From Calliphora vicina (taxonomy: Eukaryota > Arthropoda > Insecta > Diptera > Calliphoridae), in assembly GCF_958450345.1 (NCBI RefSeq), contig NC_088783.1, positions 58,380,395 through 58,444,394 on the forward strand: a stretch of DNA of 64,000 bases, read 5' to 3'. Shown here in pieces: positions 45,130 through 56,469 of the stretch (position 1 is its first letter; each line of letters starts with the position of its first letter). A model generated the notes under the pieces. It saw only the letters and a program-made list of their open reading frames with translations, had not been told where the DNA came from and did no database searches. The translations under genes and the position numbers were made by a program.

Positions 45130-46590
45130 TGCCAATTTACTCAACATGGTTTTGGAAATTTTTGACAAATGAGAGCGTATGTGACAACAAATCCCTAAAA
45201 ACTATTTGTCCTATGTGCTATTTATTCAATACATAACCCGATTCTTTCAACTTTCTAATTCAATTTCGACAAGGTACTGAAAATCACCATCTCCGATTTT
45301 GATGAAGTTTTATACTCTCGTTTTTTACATATTATCTGCTTATCCAATTTTATTAAACTAAGGCTCAAATTAATACACTTTTCTATATTTTCTATTCAAT
45401 TCAAATCTTGCGTTCTTTTTGGGTCAACTTTGATATCAAGCCGTCATTGCTTATCTATTTCTAATTACAAAATACATAATAACATGTCATTTCAAAGTTA
45501 TTGGAGTTGGGACATCAGTATTAATGATACTTCTGAAGTTAGACACTCACAGTTTCAACTTTTTGATTTGTTTTCCCATTAAATTTTGTAAATTATTTCA
45601 ATATTTTTAAATTCCTTACAAGTTTTTTTTATCACAAATTTGTTTTATATTTGCCAAATTTCCAAAACTTTTCATTATTTTATTAAAGTTCAAACCAAGT
45701 TCAAAAAAAAGTTTCTTAATTTCATCAAATGTAAAGTCTGTGAAAATGTTTTTCTCAGCATTGTTTTTCTTATTGCTGTTGTTTTTAATTTGTGGCAGTT
45801 AGTGACTGTTATTGTTTAAAAATTAAGTAACAACAATTTTCCATTTTCCATAAAAGGAATATAAAACAAATTGCTTTAATATTTTAAATATGTATAACAA
45901 ACATTACTCACATAACCTTTAGAAGTTTCGTTAATTTTTCGAAATGAGTTAATACACAGAACTTGTTGTCGTTTGTTTGGTGAAGGAGTAAGTAAGTATA
46001 GGATTTATGTAAAATAAATAATAATAAAAAAAATAAACTTAAACTTGTATAGTTCTTAGTCTGCTTCTTTCAGCTCCTTTTACCACTTAAAATGCACTTA
46101 AATATTTTTCATTTTTAATGTTGCTTAACTTATCAGCACAGTATTGTAATTTTTCTTTAAACACTTAAAAAAATAAACGCACACACTTGTAAATAGTACT
46201 CTTTATGCACGCACACCCTTTCGCTGGCAGCCCAGCAGTTCTGTGTTGACAACAAAAGGAGACAAGTGCTCTTTGTAATACACTAATGTGCTCTTTGTAA
46301 TGTAGATATATGTCAGTTGGATACTTTATACATCCCAGGTGAAGTACGATGGCAATTGTCACATTAGTATCTCTAAGTAATCTAAGGTGTAGTCACTTTA
46401 AACATCTGTACTGCATCCTGGAAAGTAACTATTTTACTCAACAGAAGTAGTCTATTGAAGAGTCAATTGTTACTGAGTGTCATTTTTCCTCTTTGAAATT
46501 TAAGTAATATCAATTGAGTTCGGCATAGGACACGTACATATTTGTTAAAATAACTAGTCACAGCACTGCTGGGATATTCACATACACTTA
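45130..46590. other. AT-rich unique stretch without genes
   Basis: No motif found. At 46255-46300 GTGCTCTTTGTAAT is repeated twice in close tandem. The ORFs at 46165-46362 and 46463-46645 are featureless. Confidence 0.4.
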
Positions 46591-46734
46591 CATATAAAGG
46601 GTATTCCAGTAGGGCCTTCCTAACTTTGTCAGTTGATAGCTGCATCTGTCGAATTGGCTGTCATTTTTTCAGTTTATTTAGGCAATTCACCATTAACGAA
46701 TATCGCGTACAATAACACGCGCTTCGCCTATTTG

Positions 46735-48885
46735 ACGTTGAGCCCCATTTCTGGATGAATCATCATGAACACCAAGTAAGGAGACACTACCTCCCAGTAA
46801 GTGATGAGACTGTGAATAAGGCTATTGAATCTGTTGCTCCGTGTATTATCTCTGATCCGGTGTATAGGGAAAGAATCCATTGGGCAATCAAAAGCTTTGA
46901 CCCATTTAAATCCCCTTGCCATGGCTCATCAATATATACCTAGCGTGTACCAGATGGATCTATATTCCTCTACGGTGGAAGAGGTGTAGAGTCGTCTTCA
47001 CTCCGAAAGGAGCTAAGGGGACTCACACTAAACCAAAGGATTATAGACCGATTAGTCTTGCATCTTTTCTGCTGAAACACCTAGAAAGGGTGATTGACAT
47101 ACACTTGAGAAGGACTATTCCGACGGAACTCATCTCTAAATCCTAACCTGTCTACACCAAGGTTAGATCGGTGGAAACAGCTTTACATTCGTTAGTTGGC
47201 TCCTCTGAAGAGTCGCTATAACAAATAAGGAGTATTCACTTGTTGCCTTCCTCGATATAGAAGGATATTTTAATGACGTCAGGCCCGATGCTATCCAATC
47301 TTCGATTGATGAACTTGGGATTGATCTATGTATACGCCGGATAGTCGAAAAGATACTCGGTTATAGAGACATATGAGATAGGTGACATTAGTATCTCAAA
47401 GGTGTTTCGAGTGGACTTAGTGTGAACCCCCACTAGGTGGAGCTAGTTCTCTTCACTAGGAGGTACGAGATCGATGACTTTAGACTACCTACACTGAATG
47501 GAATCAGTTTTGAGATCAGAGATAATGCAAAGTACCTTGTCATCATTCTAGATAAAGGATTATCCTGGAACCTGAACATTCAGAACATGATTAACAAGGC
47601 CTATGTGGCCATCTACCACTGCAAGAGTAAGCCGAAGGTTATCAATTGGATCTTCTAAGCAGTTCCTAAACCCATTTTGTTTTATGCAGTGCTAGTGTGT
47701 TGTCATGCCTCGGAGAATGCTACTCCCAGAAGGCTGGTGAACGAGTTCTAAGGACTATTGCGATACTGATTACAGGCGCTATAAGGTCTACCTCCTCTAA
47801 AGCTTTTTTACTATTTTAAACTGGTTACCAGTTGATTGGATGGTGATACAAATGGCTTTCAATTCTGCTGTGAGACCGAATGCTGGCTGCTCGTTGTTTG
47901 GTAAGGACTTTGGGCACTCTAAGATACTGAATTACTATGGGTACATCCATAGGAATGTCGATTACTGCAACGCAAAACCATTTTTAGACATGCATTTCCA
48001 TATTGTAATCCCGAACAGGAATATATGGCTGCGCGGACTCTACCCTCCTGACGATGTCATTAGGATATATACTAACGGCTCTAAAAGGGGTAATAACGGT
48101 TGGTGGAGGTTTCTTTATTGAGAATTTTTGGACAAAATCGTACTTCAGGTTAACTAATTTTTGCACTGCTCTGTAGGCGGAAATTACTGCTATAAAATAT
48201 GCATAAAATTGGCTGAGGTATTATCAGGTATCTGGAGATGTATGTATATTTACTGATAGCAAGACTGCCGTTAACGGAATAGCGGATGTCTTCACGACAT
48301 CTAGGTTAACAGAGGAATGCCGGGTATCCCTAAACGAGATAGCAAGACACTCTTGGATTACGCTTATATGGGTCCCTGGACACGATGGAAATCAGGGGAA
48401 TTGTATAGCAGATGAATTGGCCAAAAGGGGTGAGATGATGGATGAGGAGGCGATCGATCCCTTTTCTGGTATCTCCCTTGTTAAATGTAAGATGTTTCCA
48501 CAGCAGAGACTATATGAGACTGCACAGAACAGGTGGACTAATGAACCCACCTGTGCTATCGCGAGATCGACTTGGCAGGAGAGATCTACAACGAAGAAGA
48601 GGATGAGACTGTGTCCCACCTATTTTGCAAATGCCAAACTTGAGGAAACGTTTCCTTGGAACCCACTTACTCTCATGTTTATATGACTTATCAAGGATGG
48701 ATCTAACACGCATTCATTCCTTCATCAGATAATATTTATAATACATCCGTTGTTTCCAAAGTAAACCAACGGATCAACGTTGGTTTACATCTTGGGTATC
48801 ACAATGGGATCAGTTTTGAATGTGCGTAAGTGAGCAGCTTGACGAGTGGCTGCCTATGGAACCTAACCTAACATGAACATGAGAT
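46735..48885 (+). pseudogene. RNase H-bearing LINE (LOA-like), heavily decayed
   Basis: In order: RRHYLPVSDETVNKAIESVA; RVVFTPKGAKGTHTKPKDYR and PISLASFLLKHLERVID (RT start); VETALHSLVG; SLVAFLDIEGYFNDVRPDAI (motif A with the Asp); KYLVIILDKGLSWNLNIQNM (post-RT); an RNase H domain with YTNGS (catalytic Asp to Asn), TDSKTAV, LTEECRVSLNEIARHS, WVPGHDGNQGNCIADELAKR; and an EE...LC tail. The FADD-type motif C is lost in a deleted region near 47380-47430. Many stops and frameshifts. Same family type as 56-1178. Confidence 0.85.
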
Positions 48886-48935
48886 CCGAGAGGAAAAGTC
48901 ACTGTTTGGTGTAGATTTTGGGCTTACGGCAGGAC
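48886..48935 (+). pseudogene. short mariner piece between LINE tail copies
   Basis: AACATGAACATGAGATCC and AAAGTCACTGTTTGGTGTAG match the HEIQERP-HPEKATVWC segment of the mariner shell at 49456-49515 (and 21675-21725). Its presence between two LINE tails shows that the LINE/mariner junction was duplicated. Confidence 0.65.
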
Positions 48936-49456
48936 ACTGTATAATTGGGACACATGCTAGAAGACTGGGCCTTCGTTACTACGTTTACTTTATAAGCTGT
49001 CAAAACGATGAAGAGGCTAAGACTGTGATCCACCTATTCTGCCAATGAGGGAACGTATCCTCTGTATTCCATTCTTATCATGCTTGGATAAGCTATTAAG
49101 AATAAATCTAAGACGCATCCACTTTTTCATCACATAATCCTGATGGTTAGCCTTGGAAACAACGGACGTATTATAAATATTTTGCTGTTCACTACTTGGG
49201 TATCACAATGGGATCAGTTTTGAATGGACCTAAGTAAGCTGCCCGGCTCTGACTAACTTGAGGGAACGTATCTTCGGAACCCCTTTCCTATTATGTTTAG
49301 ATGAATCTAAGATACATCCACTCCTTCATCAGAGAATCTGGTTGGTTTACCTCGGAAACTACTGTCGTATTAAAAATATTCTGCTGTTTACTTCTAGGGT
49401 ATCACAAAGGGATCAGTTTTGAATGGACTCAAGTAGTCTGCTTGATGATTGGCTGC
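48936..49456 (+). repeat. two extra tandem copies of the LINE 3' tail
   Basis: Copy 2 (48936-49255) reads GHCIIGTHARRLGLRYYVYF, ISCQNDEEAKTVIHLFCQ. Its 3' part matches copy 1, with GGGTATCACAATGGGATCAG and GTTTTGAATG-ACCTAAGTAA. Copy 3 (49258-49456) repeats GGGAACGTATCTTCGGAACC through the same 3' block. The three tails diverge by roughly 10-20% by eye, so the duplications are old. No function is expected. Confidence 0.75.
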
Positions 49457-49972
49457 CTTAACATGAACATGAGATCCAAGAGCGTCCAATGAATCCCGAA
49501 AAAGCCACTGTTTGCTGTGGATTCGTCGATGCTTCGGTCTATATTTCTTTCAAAATAACGTTATCATGCCATTATTGCTAACGATGAGTGTTATATGTCG
49601 ATGATTACCAACTTCTTTTGGTTAGAATTGGATGATGTAGTTTCAACAGGTTGGCGATACGTGCCACAGAGCTCATGCCTTTGACATTCTGCTTGAGCAA
49701 TTGAGGGCATCGCGCGATTTGACCCCGTTAGACTTTTTCTTGTGGTGCTTTCTTAACTCGTAGTTCTATGCGAATAAACCACAAACCATAGCGTCCCTCA
49801 AAGCCAACATAACACATGCCATCGGTCAGATTCAGCCAGATTTATGCGCCAGAGTAGTGATTTACATTTCCACGATGTTATATTCCACACGAATAAGAAA
49901 TGTCGATGATATCACACACATACTATGTTTTATTTAAATTTTAAAATAGAAAGCGCTTAATGAAAGACCCTT
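49456..49972 (+). pseudogene. C-terminal half of the mariner transposase with 3' terminus
   Basis: It reads HEIQERP-NPEKATVC, then FQQVGDTCHRAHAFDILLEQ (second catalytic Asp now Val), RASRDLTPLDFFLWCF (third Asp present, preceding WPP block deleted), and NKPQTIASLKANITHAIGQI near the C-terminus. The 3' terminal repeat follows at 49961-49972 with a flanking TA. Inactive. Confidence 0.75.
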
Positions 49973-49984
49973 TATAATATTCCA

Positions 49985-50975
49985 AAAAAACAAAAATGGT
50001 TTGAAATACAACTATGTGTTTATGAATGTTTGTTGTTGTTGCTCTTACTGTTTACTGAGTCCTTTGATGTAAACAGAGAACAAGACAAAAAGTAGAGAAA
50101 AACAATAACAACAAAATCTACATAAAACAAATAAAATATGAGTACATTAACAACAGTAATGGCAACAACATGAACAACAACAGCAATAACAGCAGCAACA
50201 TTAGTAGAGTTGACTTATGAGTGTAGAATAGCAGTGCTGCCAATGTTTAAAATAATGTATGTGAGAACATTAACAACAGTAAATAGGGGGGAGTACAAGT
50301 TAACGGCATAACAAATGGTGGCATTGCATAGACTACAGTGGGACCAACCATTTTTTTTTAGGTTTTTATGAGACATTTTGGGGAAATCATGTTTATAAAA
50401 TGTTTAAAAGGCTGACTGATCAAGGTACTGGTTTTAAAGTTTTTAAAATATTTTGAATTTATACATCAAAACCCAAGAAATTTAAAGCATTATTTAGTAT
50501 AAAGAAATTTCGTAATATATGAAACCTTGAACTAGACAACACTTTCCTTAAAACTTTTATTCCACATCCCTACTCCTTTAATTTAGTTTGTTTTTTGGAA
50601 GACATAAAATTTATTTAAAAGTTTTTCTTTCCGCCTTCTCTGTGTGTAAAACAAGGAAAATAATAATTTGTTTTTCACTCTTAGTTTTAATATACAGACA
50701 TACACTAAATAATAAGTATATATTTTCCTACATAAAATAAAATTTGTCTAGCCGTCAGCTAAACCAATAGGAAGAAGCAAATGTAAACAAAAAACCAAAT
50801 TCAAAAATATTTGAAAATGAGTAAGTGCCAGTGTAAGTAAGTGTTGTTTGATAAAAAGTCTGCTTAAGTTTCCTTTTATTTTTTTTTAAACAAAAATCTT
50901 TGTCTTTTTTTCATTTCTGAGCAACTTAACACTTTGAATATCAAATATTTTGTTTCTTCTTAGAGTCTAGTGTGT
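49985..50975. other. unique stretch without genes
   Basis: CAACAACA-rich simple sequence (50040-50270) and AT-rich DNA, like dipteran intron or UTR sequence. No protein motif seen. Confidence 0.45.
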
Positions 50976-50979
50976 GCAG

Positions 50980-51014
50980 AATTTCCTAGAAAGGATAAGC
51001 CTTTCTAGGAAATT
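50980..51014. other. perfect 15-bp stem, 5-base loop hairpin
   Basis: AATTTCCTAGAAAGG (50980-50994), loop ATAAG, and the exact reverse complement (51000-51014). No run of T follows immediately. It is isolated in unique sequence. Confidence 0.8.
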
Positions 51015-51189
51015 TGTTGTCTATTCCTTATTTATGTATGTAAGTAATTTGTATGAGAAAAAAGGGCTTAAAATGACCTTTATTGTCAAGTGTTTAATAC
51101 ATTTTTAAGGAAAATATTTCAAGTATTTTATTTGTACGTAGCATTTGATTATATTTTTAAGGCTTGAGTGTCTTGAAACGGGAGTAATA

Positions 51190-51690
51190 TTAAGAATTTT
51201 AAAGGAATGTTATATTTCTTTTGAAGATAGGTATTTACAAATTAAAATATTTCAAAAAGGTATTAAACAATTGCAAGCAAAATACTTAGAAAATGTTAGG
51301 TTACGGTACATAATCTCTGCAAATAATGTTTGATTTCCTACAGTAAGTATGATTAATATTAATTTGATAAAGTGCTCAATATTATCGCTCATAAGTAATA
51401 TTGTCGCTCATATTTTAATTAAAAAGGAGCTCTGCTTAATAAATGGTACACGGTCATAATTTATGGAAAATTTTATGTTTTTTACATAAAAAAATGTTTT
51501 TCAACAGAGAAATAAAGGGAATGCCATATTTCATTTGAAGTTAGGTATTTACAAATTAAAATATTTAAAAAAGTTTTAAACTGTTGCAAGCAAAATACTT
51601 AGAAAATGTTAGGTTAGGGCACATAAAATCTGTAAATATTGTTTGATTTCCTACTGTGCGTATGATTGATATTAATTTTCTAAAATTCAA
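51190..51690. repeat. two-copy tandem duplication, ~315-bp period
   Basis: GGTATTTACAAATTAAAATA, GCAAGCAAAATACTTAGAAA, ATGTTAGGTTA and TGTTTGATTTCCTAC blocks are repeated in order at 51225-51345 and 51540-51655, each followed by a TATGATT-ATATTAATTT block. The ORF at 51145-51333 merely spans copy 1. Confidence 0.75.
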
Positions 51691-51736
51691 AATTGTATCA
51701 ATCATACGCAAGTATAAACACATACATATCTTACAA

Positions 51737-52392
51737 TACACCACCATAGTGGGGAGGGTATAATAAATATTAGTCTAATACCCACCTTAAAGTATACCAA
51801 TCGACTTAGAATCACTTTCTGAGTCGACTAAACGATGTCCGTCCGTCCGCATGGCTGGTCCATATAAAACTTGAAGATATTTCGATCAAATTTGGTACAT
51901 ATTATTTTTCCGGCCCAAGGACCAAGCCTATTGAAACTGGCTGAAATCGGTCCATTATTTCACCTAGCCCCCATACAAATATCCTTCCGAAATTAAATTT
52001 TATCGGTCATAAATGTTTAATTTATATAGATATATACACAGATATCGTTCCAAATAAGTTTTATATTTACAAAATTCATGTCATCATGTCATATTGTTAC
52101 GATCGGTCCATAATTAGTCATAGCTCCCATATAGACCCGCTTCCGAAAATCACTTTAACGTGCATAAATCGCTTAAAAATTTTGGTATACACACAAAATT
52201 CAACATAATTAACTTTCATATAGACATAAATTACACGACCTAATTTCATGGTGATCGGTCCATAATTGGTCATAGATCCCATATAAGGCCCACTTCCGAA
52301 AATCACTCAAAAATATAAATTATTGAAATTTTAAAAGAAAAATGTTTTTGCTCTTTTACTTAGTGTAGGGTATTATATGGTCGGGCTTGACC
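51737..52392 (+). repeat. dispersed fly repeat, family C copy 2 (fuller)
   Basis: It begins CATAGTGGGGAGGGTATAAT and ends GTAGGGTATTATATGGTCGG-CTTGACC. Inside are AATACCCACCTTAAAGTATA, ACTTTCTGAGTCGACTAAAC, the GTCCGTCCGTC run, and two ATCGGTCCATAATT...TCCCATATA blocks. It is the same family and strand as 9747-10153, which lacks the middle. Non-coding. The hAT-like element follows immediately. Confidence 0.8.
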
Positions 52393-52666
52393 GGTTAACC
52401 GAGCAAATAATTAAGGGGTGTATATTTATTCGGTTAATAATCGGTTAATTTTAAATTATTCGATTAACCGAATAATGTCTATTTTAAATTTAAATTGAAA
52501 ATACAACAACGAATTTTGTGTACAAAAACATAAAACAAACAAAACATAACAATTCAACCAAAAAATAATAGCAAATATCGTATTGAGATCCTTTTTGTAT
52601 TCACATTTGAGGTTTTTTAGGATTTTAGTGAGATCTTCTGAAATAATCTTTTAAAAAAAGAATATC

Positions 52667-52889
52667 GGGGTTGTCATAGAATCCAATCGTTGTCGAAATC
52701 GGTTTTGAAAACGATAGAAAAGGTACATTGGTCTCGTGAAATCGAAAGTTATCGGTTTTTATATTCGATCTATAATTAAATTCTTTATCGATTAAACAAA
52801 AAATTAGATTAGATTTCACAAGTCAAATGTATTTTTTTTTGTCGTTTTCCAAACCGATTCCGACAATGATTCGATTCCATGACAACCCC
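52667..52889. mobile_element. 223-bp MITE with ~50-bp inverted repeats
   Basis: GGGGTTGTCATAGAATCCAA at the left is mirrored at the right by an arm ending ATTCCATGACAACCCC. The inverted match continues through CGTTGTCGAAATCGGTTTTG with a few mismatches. No ORF. It sits inside the hAT-like element. Confidence 0.75.
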
Positions 52890-53041
52890 ATATAATTTAA
52901 TTTTTTTCCTTTTAAATGATTTTTTTCTTTAGATTTAATAAAACTTGACTTGGAAAATAACTCTCTCGCTGATTATTGATGTTGGAAAAATCGAAAGCAT
53001 GATAAAGAATATCCAATATCTGTTTTTTTAGGTTTTTCTAA

Positions 53042-53089
53042 GCATATCAAATCTTTCGTTATAATGTTATAACGAAAGATTTGATATGC
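53042..53089. other. 48-bp perfect palindrome (23-bp arms, 2-base spacer)
   Basis: The 23-bp arm starting GCATATCAAATC at 53042 is followed by TG and its exact reverse complement ending at 53089. With no mismatch in 23 bp and essentially no loop, it could extrude as a cruciform, or could be the remnant of an inverted-repeat transposon event. Confidence 0.9.
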
Positions 53090-53194
53090 GTGTACTTTTT
53101 GGATTGTTTTAAATATTGAATACTTTTAATAGTTTCGTTTAGTTTCGTTAAGTTCTGTACATGTAAATGCAAACAAAGTTTCAAATCCATATAT

Positions 53195-53372
53195 GGTCAA
53201 TTCATAAGGTGTCTTATCATGTCATAATGTCCAAATATTTCACAATGTTTTTTATTGTTTTTCAAGCAAAAAATGTGTTATGTGTTAAAAGTCGGTTAAG
53301 CCGAGCTGAAGAGTCGTGATATATTAGGACATTATGACAATATGACTGATAAGAGACCTTGTGAATTCACCT
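53195..53372. mobile_element. ~178-bp MITE with ~40-bp inverted repeats
   Basis: GGTCAATTCATAAGGTGTCT at the left pairs with a right arm ending AGAGACCTTGTGAATTCACC. The arms include TTATCAT-GTCATAATGTCC with a few mismatches and indels. The interior is unique DNA with no ORF. Confidence 0.7.
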
Positions 53373-53664
53373 ATAAATTAAATATGTAAGCTGTTATCTC
53401 ACTAAACATTTTTCTTGGATGTTGGAAAAAATATACAATTTTAATTTGAAATTTTTATTTGAATTTGAATTGAAATGGAAAAATAAATTCAAAAAAATAT
53501 GTTAAAATGCAAAAAAAAGGAATTTCGGTTAATCGGTTAATCGAAACAAATTAATCGGTTTATTTGTTATTTGAAAATCGGCAATTTTAAATTATTCGAA
53601 CAGTTAACCGTTAAAAAATTAATCGGTTAACCGATTAACGGTTAATCGATTGAATACCCTACTA

Positions 53665-54325
53665 TGTACTATAGAGTGTCCCAAAAAAATATTTTTTTGG
53701 AATTTTGGAACGCATACCCTCTATGTTTTTATATATATATAACTATAGTTAAATATGAAATTTTGTCTTTCTATCATGAACCCCAAGTGCTATTAAGGGT
53801 TAATTTTAATTATTTAGAAATTAAGAACTGGCTACTGAGGCCTTCGTCCTTTAATTTTAATTTTGTGCTGTTATTATAAATACTAGACATCATGCTATAT
53901 TTCTCTTAAGTTTCATCAAAATCGGAACAAAAATATATAAAATTCCGCATATTGAAAAAAAATACCTTTGACCTTCACGATTTAAGGGTTAACGTTTTCC
54001 GATTTTAGCAAAACTTTCAGACTATATTTAAAATTACCTGGACTGTAATATTCAGAATAGGTTTTACTTAAAAATCATAACAGTAAGGAAATTCGGCACA
54101 TTCGCCAAAATATGGCCAAAAAATTAGTTTTTCTCGAAAATCGCAAAATTTAAATTGCAGGTATTGAAAATTTTTTTTTTAAAAATTAAAAAACAATTTG
54201 AAAAAAAAAAATTTTAAATTTTGAAAAACAAAAAAAAAATTAATTTAAAAAATATTTATTTTAAAATATAATTTGGTGAAGGGTATATATGATTCGGCAC
54301 AGCCGAATATAGCTCTCTTAATTGT
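53665..54325 (+). repeat. dispersed fly repeat sharing the family A right end
   Basis: The terminal block (ATATAATTTGGTGAAGGGTA through ATTCGGCACAGCCGAATATAG, 54265-54320) and the AAAA/TTTT-rich block before it match the right end of 2575-3304. The left part is different. The final GGCACAGCCGAATA is a near-palindrome typical of this repeat type. Non-coding. Confidence 0.65.
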
Positions 54326-54329
54326 TTTT

Positions 54330-56465
54330 TTGTAATTTTACTTGCAAGGTTTTTATTTTTATCGAGTACAAGAGTTTAGTTATATCAAAATATACTCAAA
54401 ATATTTGTTTTTTTACAAAATTTGTAATTTTCTCAGTTTAAATTTACTTAAAGGATTTAATGCTAAAATGTTGTTGTATTATTATTTATTAACAACTTTC
54501 TGAAAAAGTTTTTGTGTGAAAATTGGAAAAAAATCTCAGCACAAAACTAAAATTTCCTATGATACCTACACAACATCCCGCCCTCACCATACACCTGTAC
54601 TTGTTACAATTTCGTTGTCTTGTTAGCGATTTATTTAATAAGGTCAACCACATGTCATGTCACTTCATACGTCTAACCTGCTGCAAAAACAAGCAACAAA
54701 CATTTTGTTATATTTTTTAAATAACTTTAATTACCCATTAGCCAATAAATAAGTAACAATTTTAATAATATTTGACAAACACTACTTGAAAACTTGAATA
54801 TTTAACCAACAATTAATGTTTATGCTTTTTTCTCAACACTCTCTTATCTTTGCAGATAAATGAATAAATGTTTTTTATGGGCAACAAACAAAACAACTTA
54901 CCAGGCAATTAATTAATAAAAAAATAAATAGAAAATTTATACAATTCACACACAGTTACAATTAAAAATAACACCCAGCAATTAATTGACAACAAGCCAA
55001 CCAGCCAGCCAACCAACCAACCTACTTTTAACAATTACAAACCGAATTGGTTTGAATTAAAATCCGCCTGATTTTAAGTTGCCAGCAAAGAACTAATGCT
55101 TAAAATATCTATGTAGTTACTGCTAGATAAATTTGCATAAAAATGCAAATAAATTAAAGAATCAAATTCGTGTATTTGCAATGAAATAAAAAAAAATTTA
55201 TATAAAAAGAAAAATGTAAAAAATTGAAAAATAAAACCTAACCAAACCAAAACTACACTTAAGCTATTAATAATAAATAATACAAATATCAAATTAAAAT
55301 TGATTGACACTGTCTGACATACAGACTGACTGACTGACGGACAGACAGAAAAACAAACAAACAAACAAAACAACATGTACAAGACTTTGTCGAATGCCTG
55401 GTTGGTTGCATTTACAAACAAACAAAATAAAAATAAAGTGAATTGCAGCAAAAAAATATAACGAGTTTTTTTCAACTACCTCGTAAAGGTATTGAAGATT
55501 TGAAATGAAATAAAATAAAAAAAATATAAGAAAAATTATCAAGAAAATTGTGCAAAAAATATATAAATAAATACCAGCAAAGATAACGTGGAAAATGTCA
55601 ATCAAAATTTGTTGAATTAGAAATAAAAATATGTAAAATAAATAAATATGTAGTAGTGTAAAAAAGGTGAAAAGAAATGAATATTTCTACAATATGTAAA
55701 TTTAAAAAATTCTTCGAAATGTAGGAAGTGTAAAGAAATCATAAATAGTATAAGAAAAAACGCATCAAGAAAATTGTCTTGTTTTGCACAGCAAAAAAGT
55801 GTACAAAATATACTCTAATAAGTGTTAAAACAAATATCAATTAATTAATTAAAGGTTGGTTTTGAATACATTTTACACTTGCACAGTGGTATGGATGAAT
55901 TGGAAGATTTTGAAAAACACAGATTGTGAAATTTAAAACCTTGAATGTGAAAAAACATTTCGAGAATTTTATTGAAATTTTTAATAGCAAAGATTTTAAA
56001 ATTTTTTAATTTGTCTAAATATGAACCAATATACAATTTTTACTTTGCAATATTAAGGTTTACATTTTCTCAAAAATATTAGATGTTATTTAAACTATAT
56101 TATAAAATTTTGAAGTCTCAATAAATTTAATTAAATAATAAAAATATTAATTAACTCAAAATTAATATTAATCATACGTTAGAGTGGCCGTTAGTGATTA
56201 GCGATCCCGCCCTTTTTGATTACAATGAGTCTTTCTGATAGCAGATCCAAAGTAGTCAACGCTTCGGATTTTCTTTTCGTTTCATAGAGTCAGTTACCTT
56301 AGTAGCTACCTAACTGTTTACTTGATCAGCTTCATAACAAGTTATTTTAACATGTACCTTAAATACAAGACCTAGACATCTTATGAATAGACATCTTATA
56401 ATAACAGTCCAATAACCGATTGCTTGCAAACAAACCTACTTCCGACAACTATCCAATATATAACT
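54330..56465. other. AT-rich unique stretch without genes
   Basis: CCAACCAGCCAGCC and GACTGACTGACTGACGG simple-sequence runs occur near 54995 and 55325. The overlapping minus ORFs at 55074-55605 are low-complexity translations of these. No supported gene. Confidence 0.45.
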
Positions 56466-56469
56466 TCTG

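Larger units (their letters stand above)
46597..49972 (+). mobile_element. mariner shell with both termini, containing a LINE
   Basis: The left terminus AAGGGTATTCCAGTAGGG follows TA (46595-46596). The right terminus ends GAAAGACCCTT at 49972, followed by TA. The ends are inverted repeats of each other (AAGGGT-TT) and match the terminus at 21103. Leader sequence (TCTGTCGAATTGGCTGTC) is shared with 21320-21345. The transposase middle is missing, replaced by a LINE (~46735-49456). The C-terminal half remains at 49456-49930. Confidence 0.8.
52395..53661. mobile_element. hAT-like non-autonomous transposon with TAATCGGTTAA subterminal repeats
   Basis: Both ends carry clusters of CGGTTAA/TTAACCG-type motifs. 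The left end reads AGGGGTGTATATTTATTCGG and the right end, reverse-complemented, AGGGTATTCAATCGATTAAC, giving imperfect inverted termini. This resembles hAT-family ends (inference). No transposase is present. The interior holds three separate inverted-repeat structures (52667-52889, 53042-53089, 53195-53372). The 8-bp duplication expected for hAT is not evident. Confidence 0.55.

Noticed and set aside
55074..55605. 133- and 103-codon minus ORFs, cysteine/serine-rich
   Set aside because: Translations of CAGACAGAC/CAAACAAAC simple sequence and AT-rich DNA, overlapping in two frames, no family motif.
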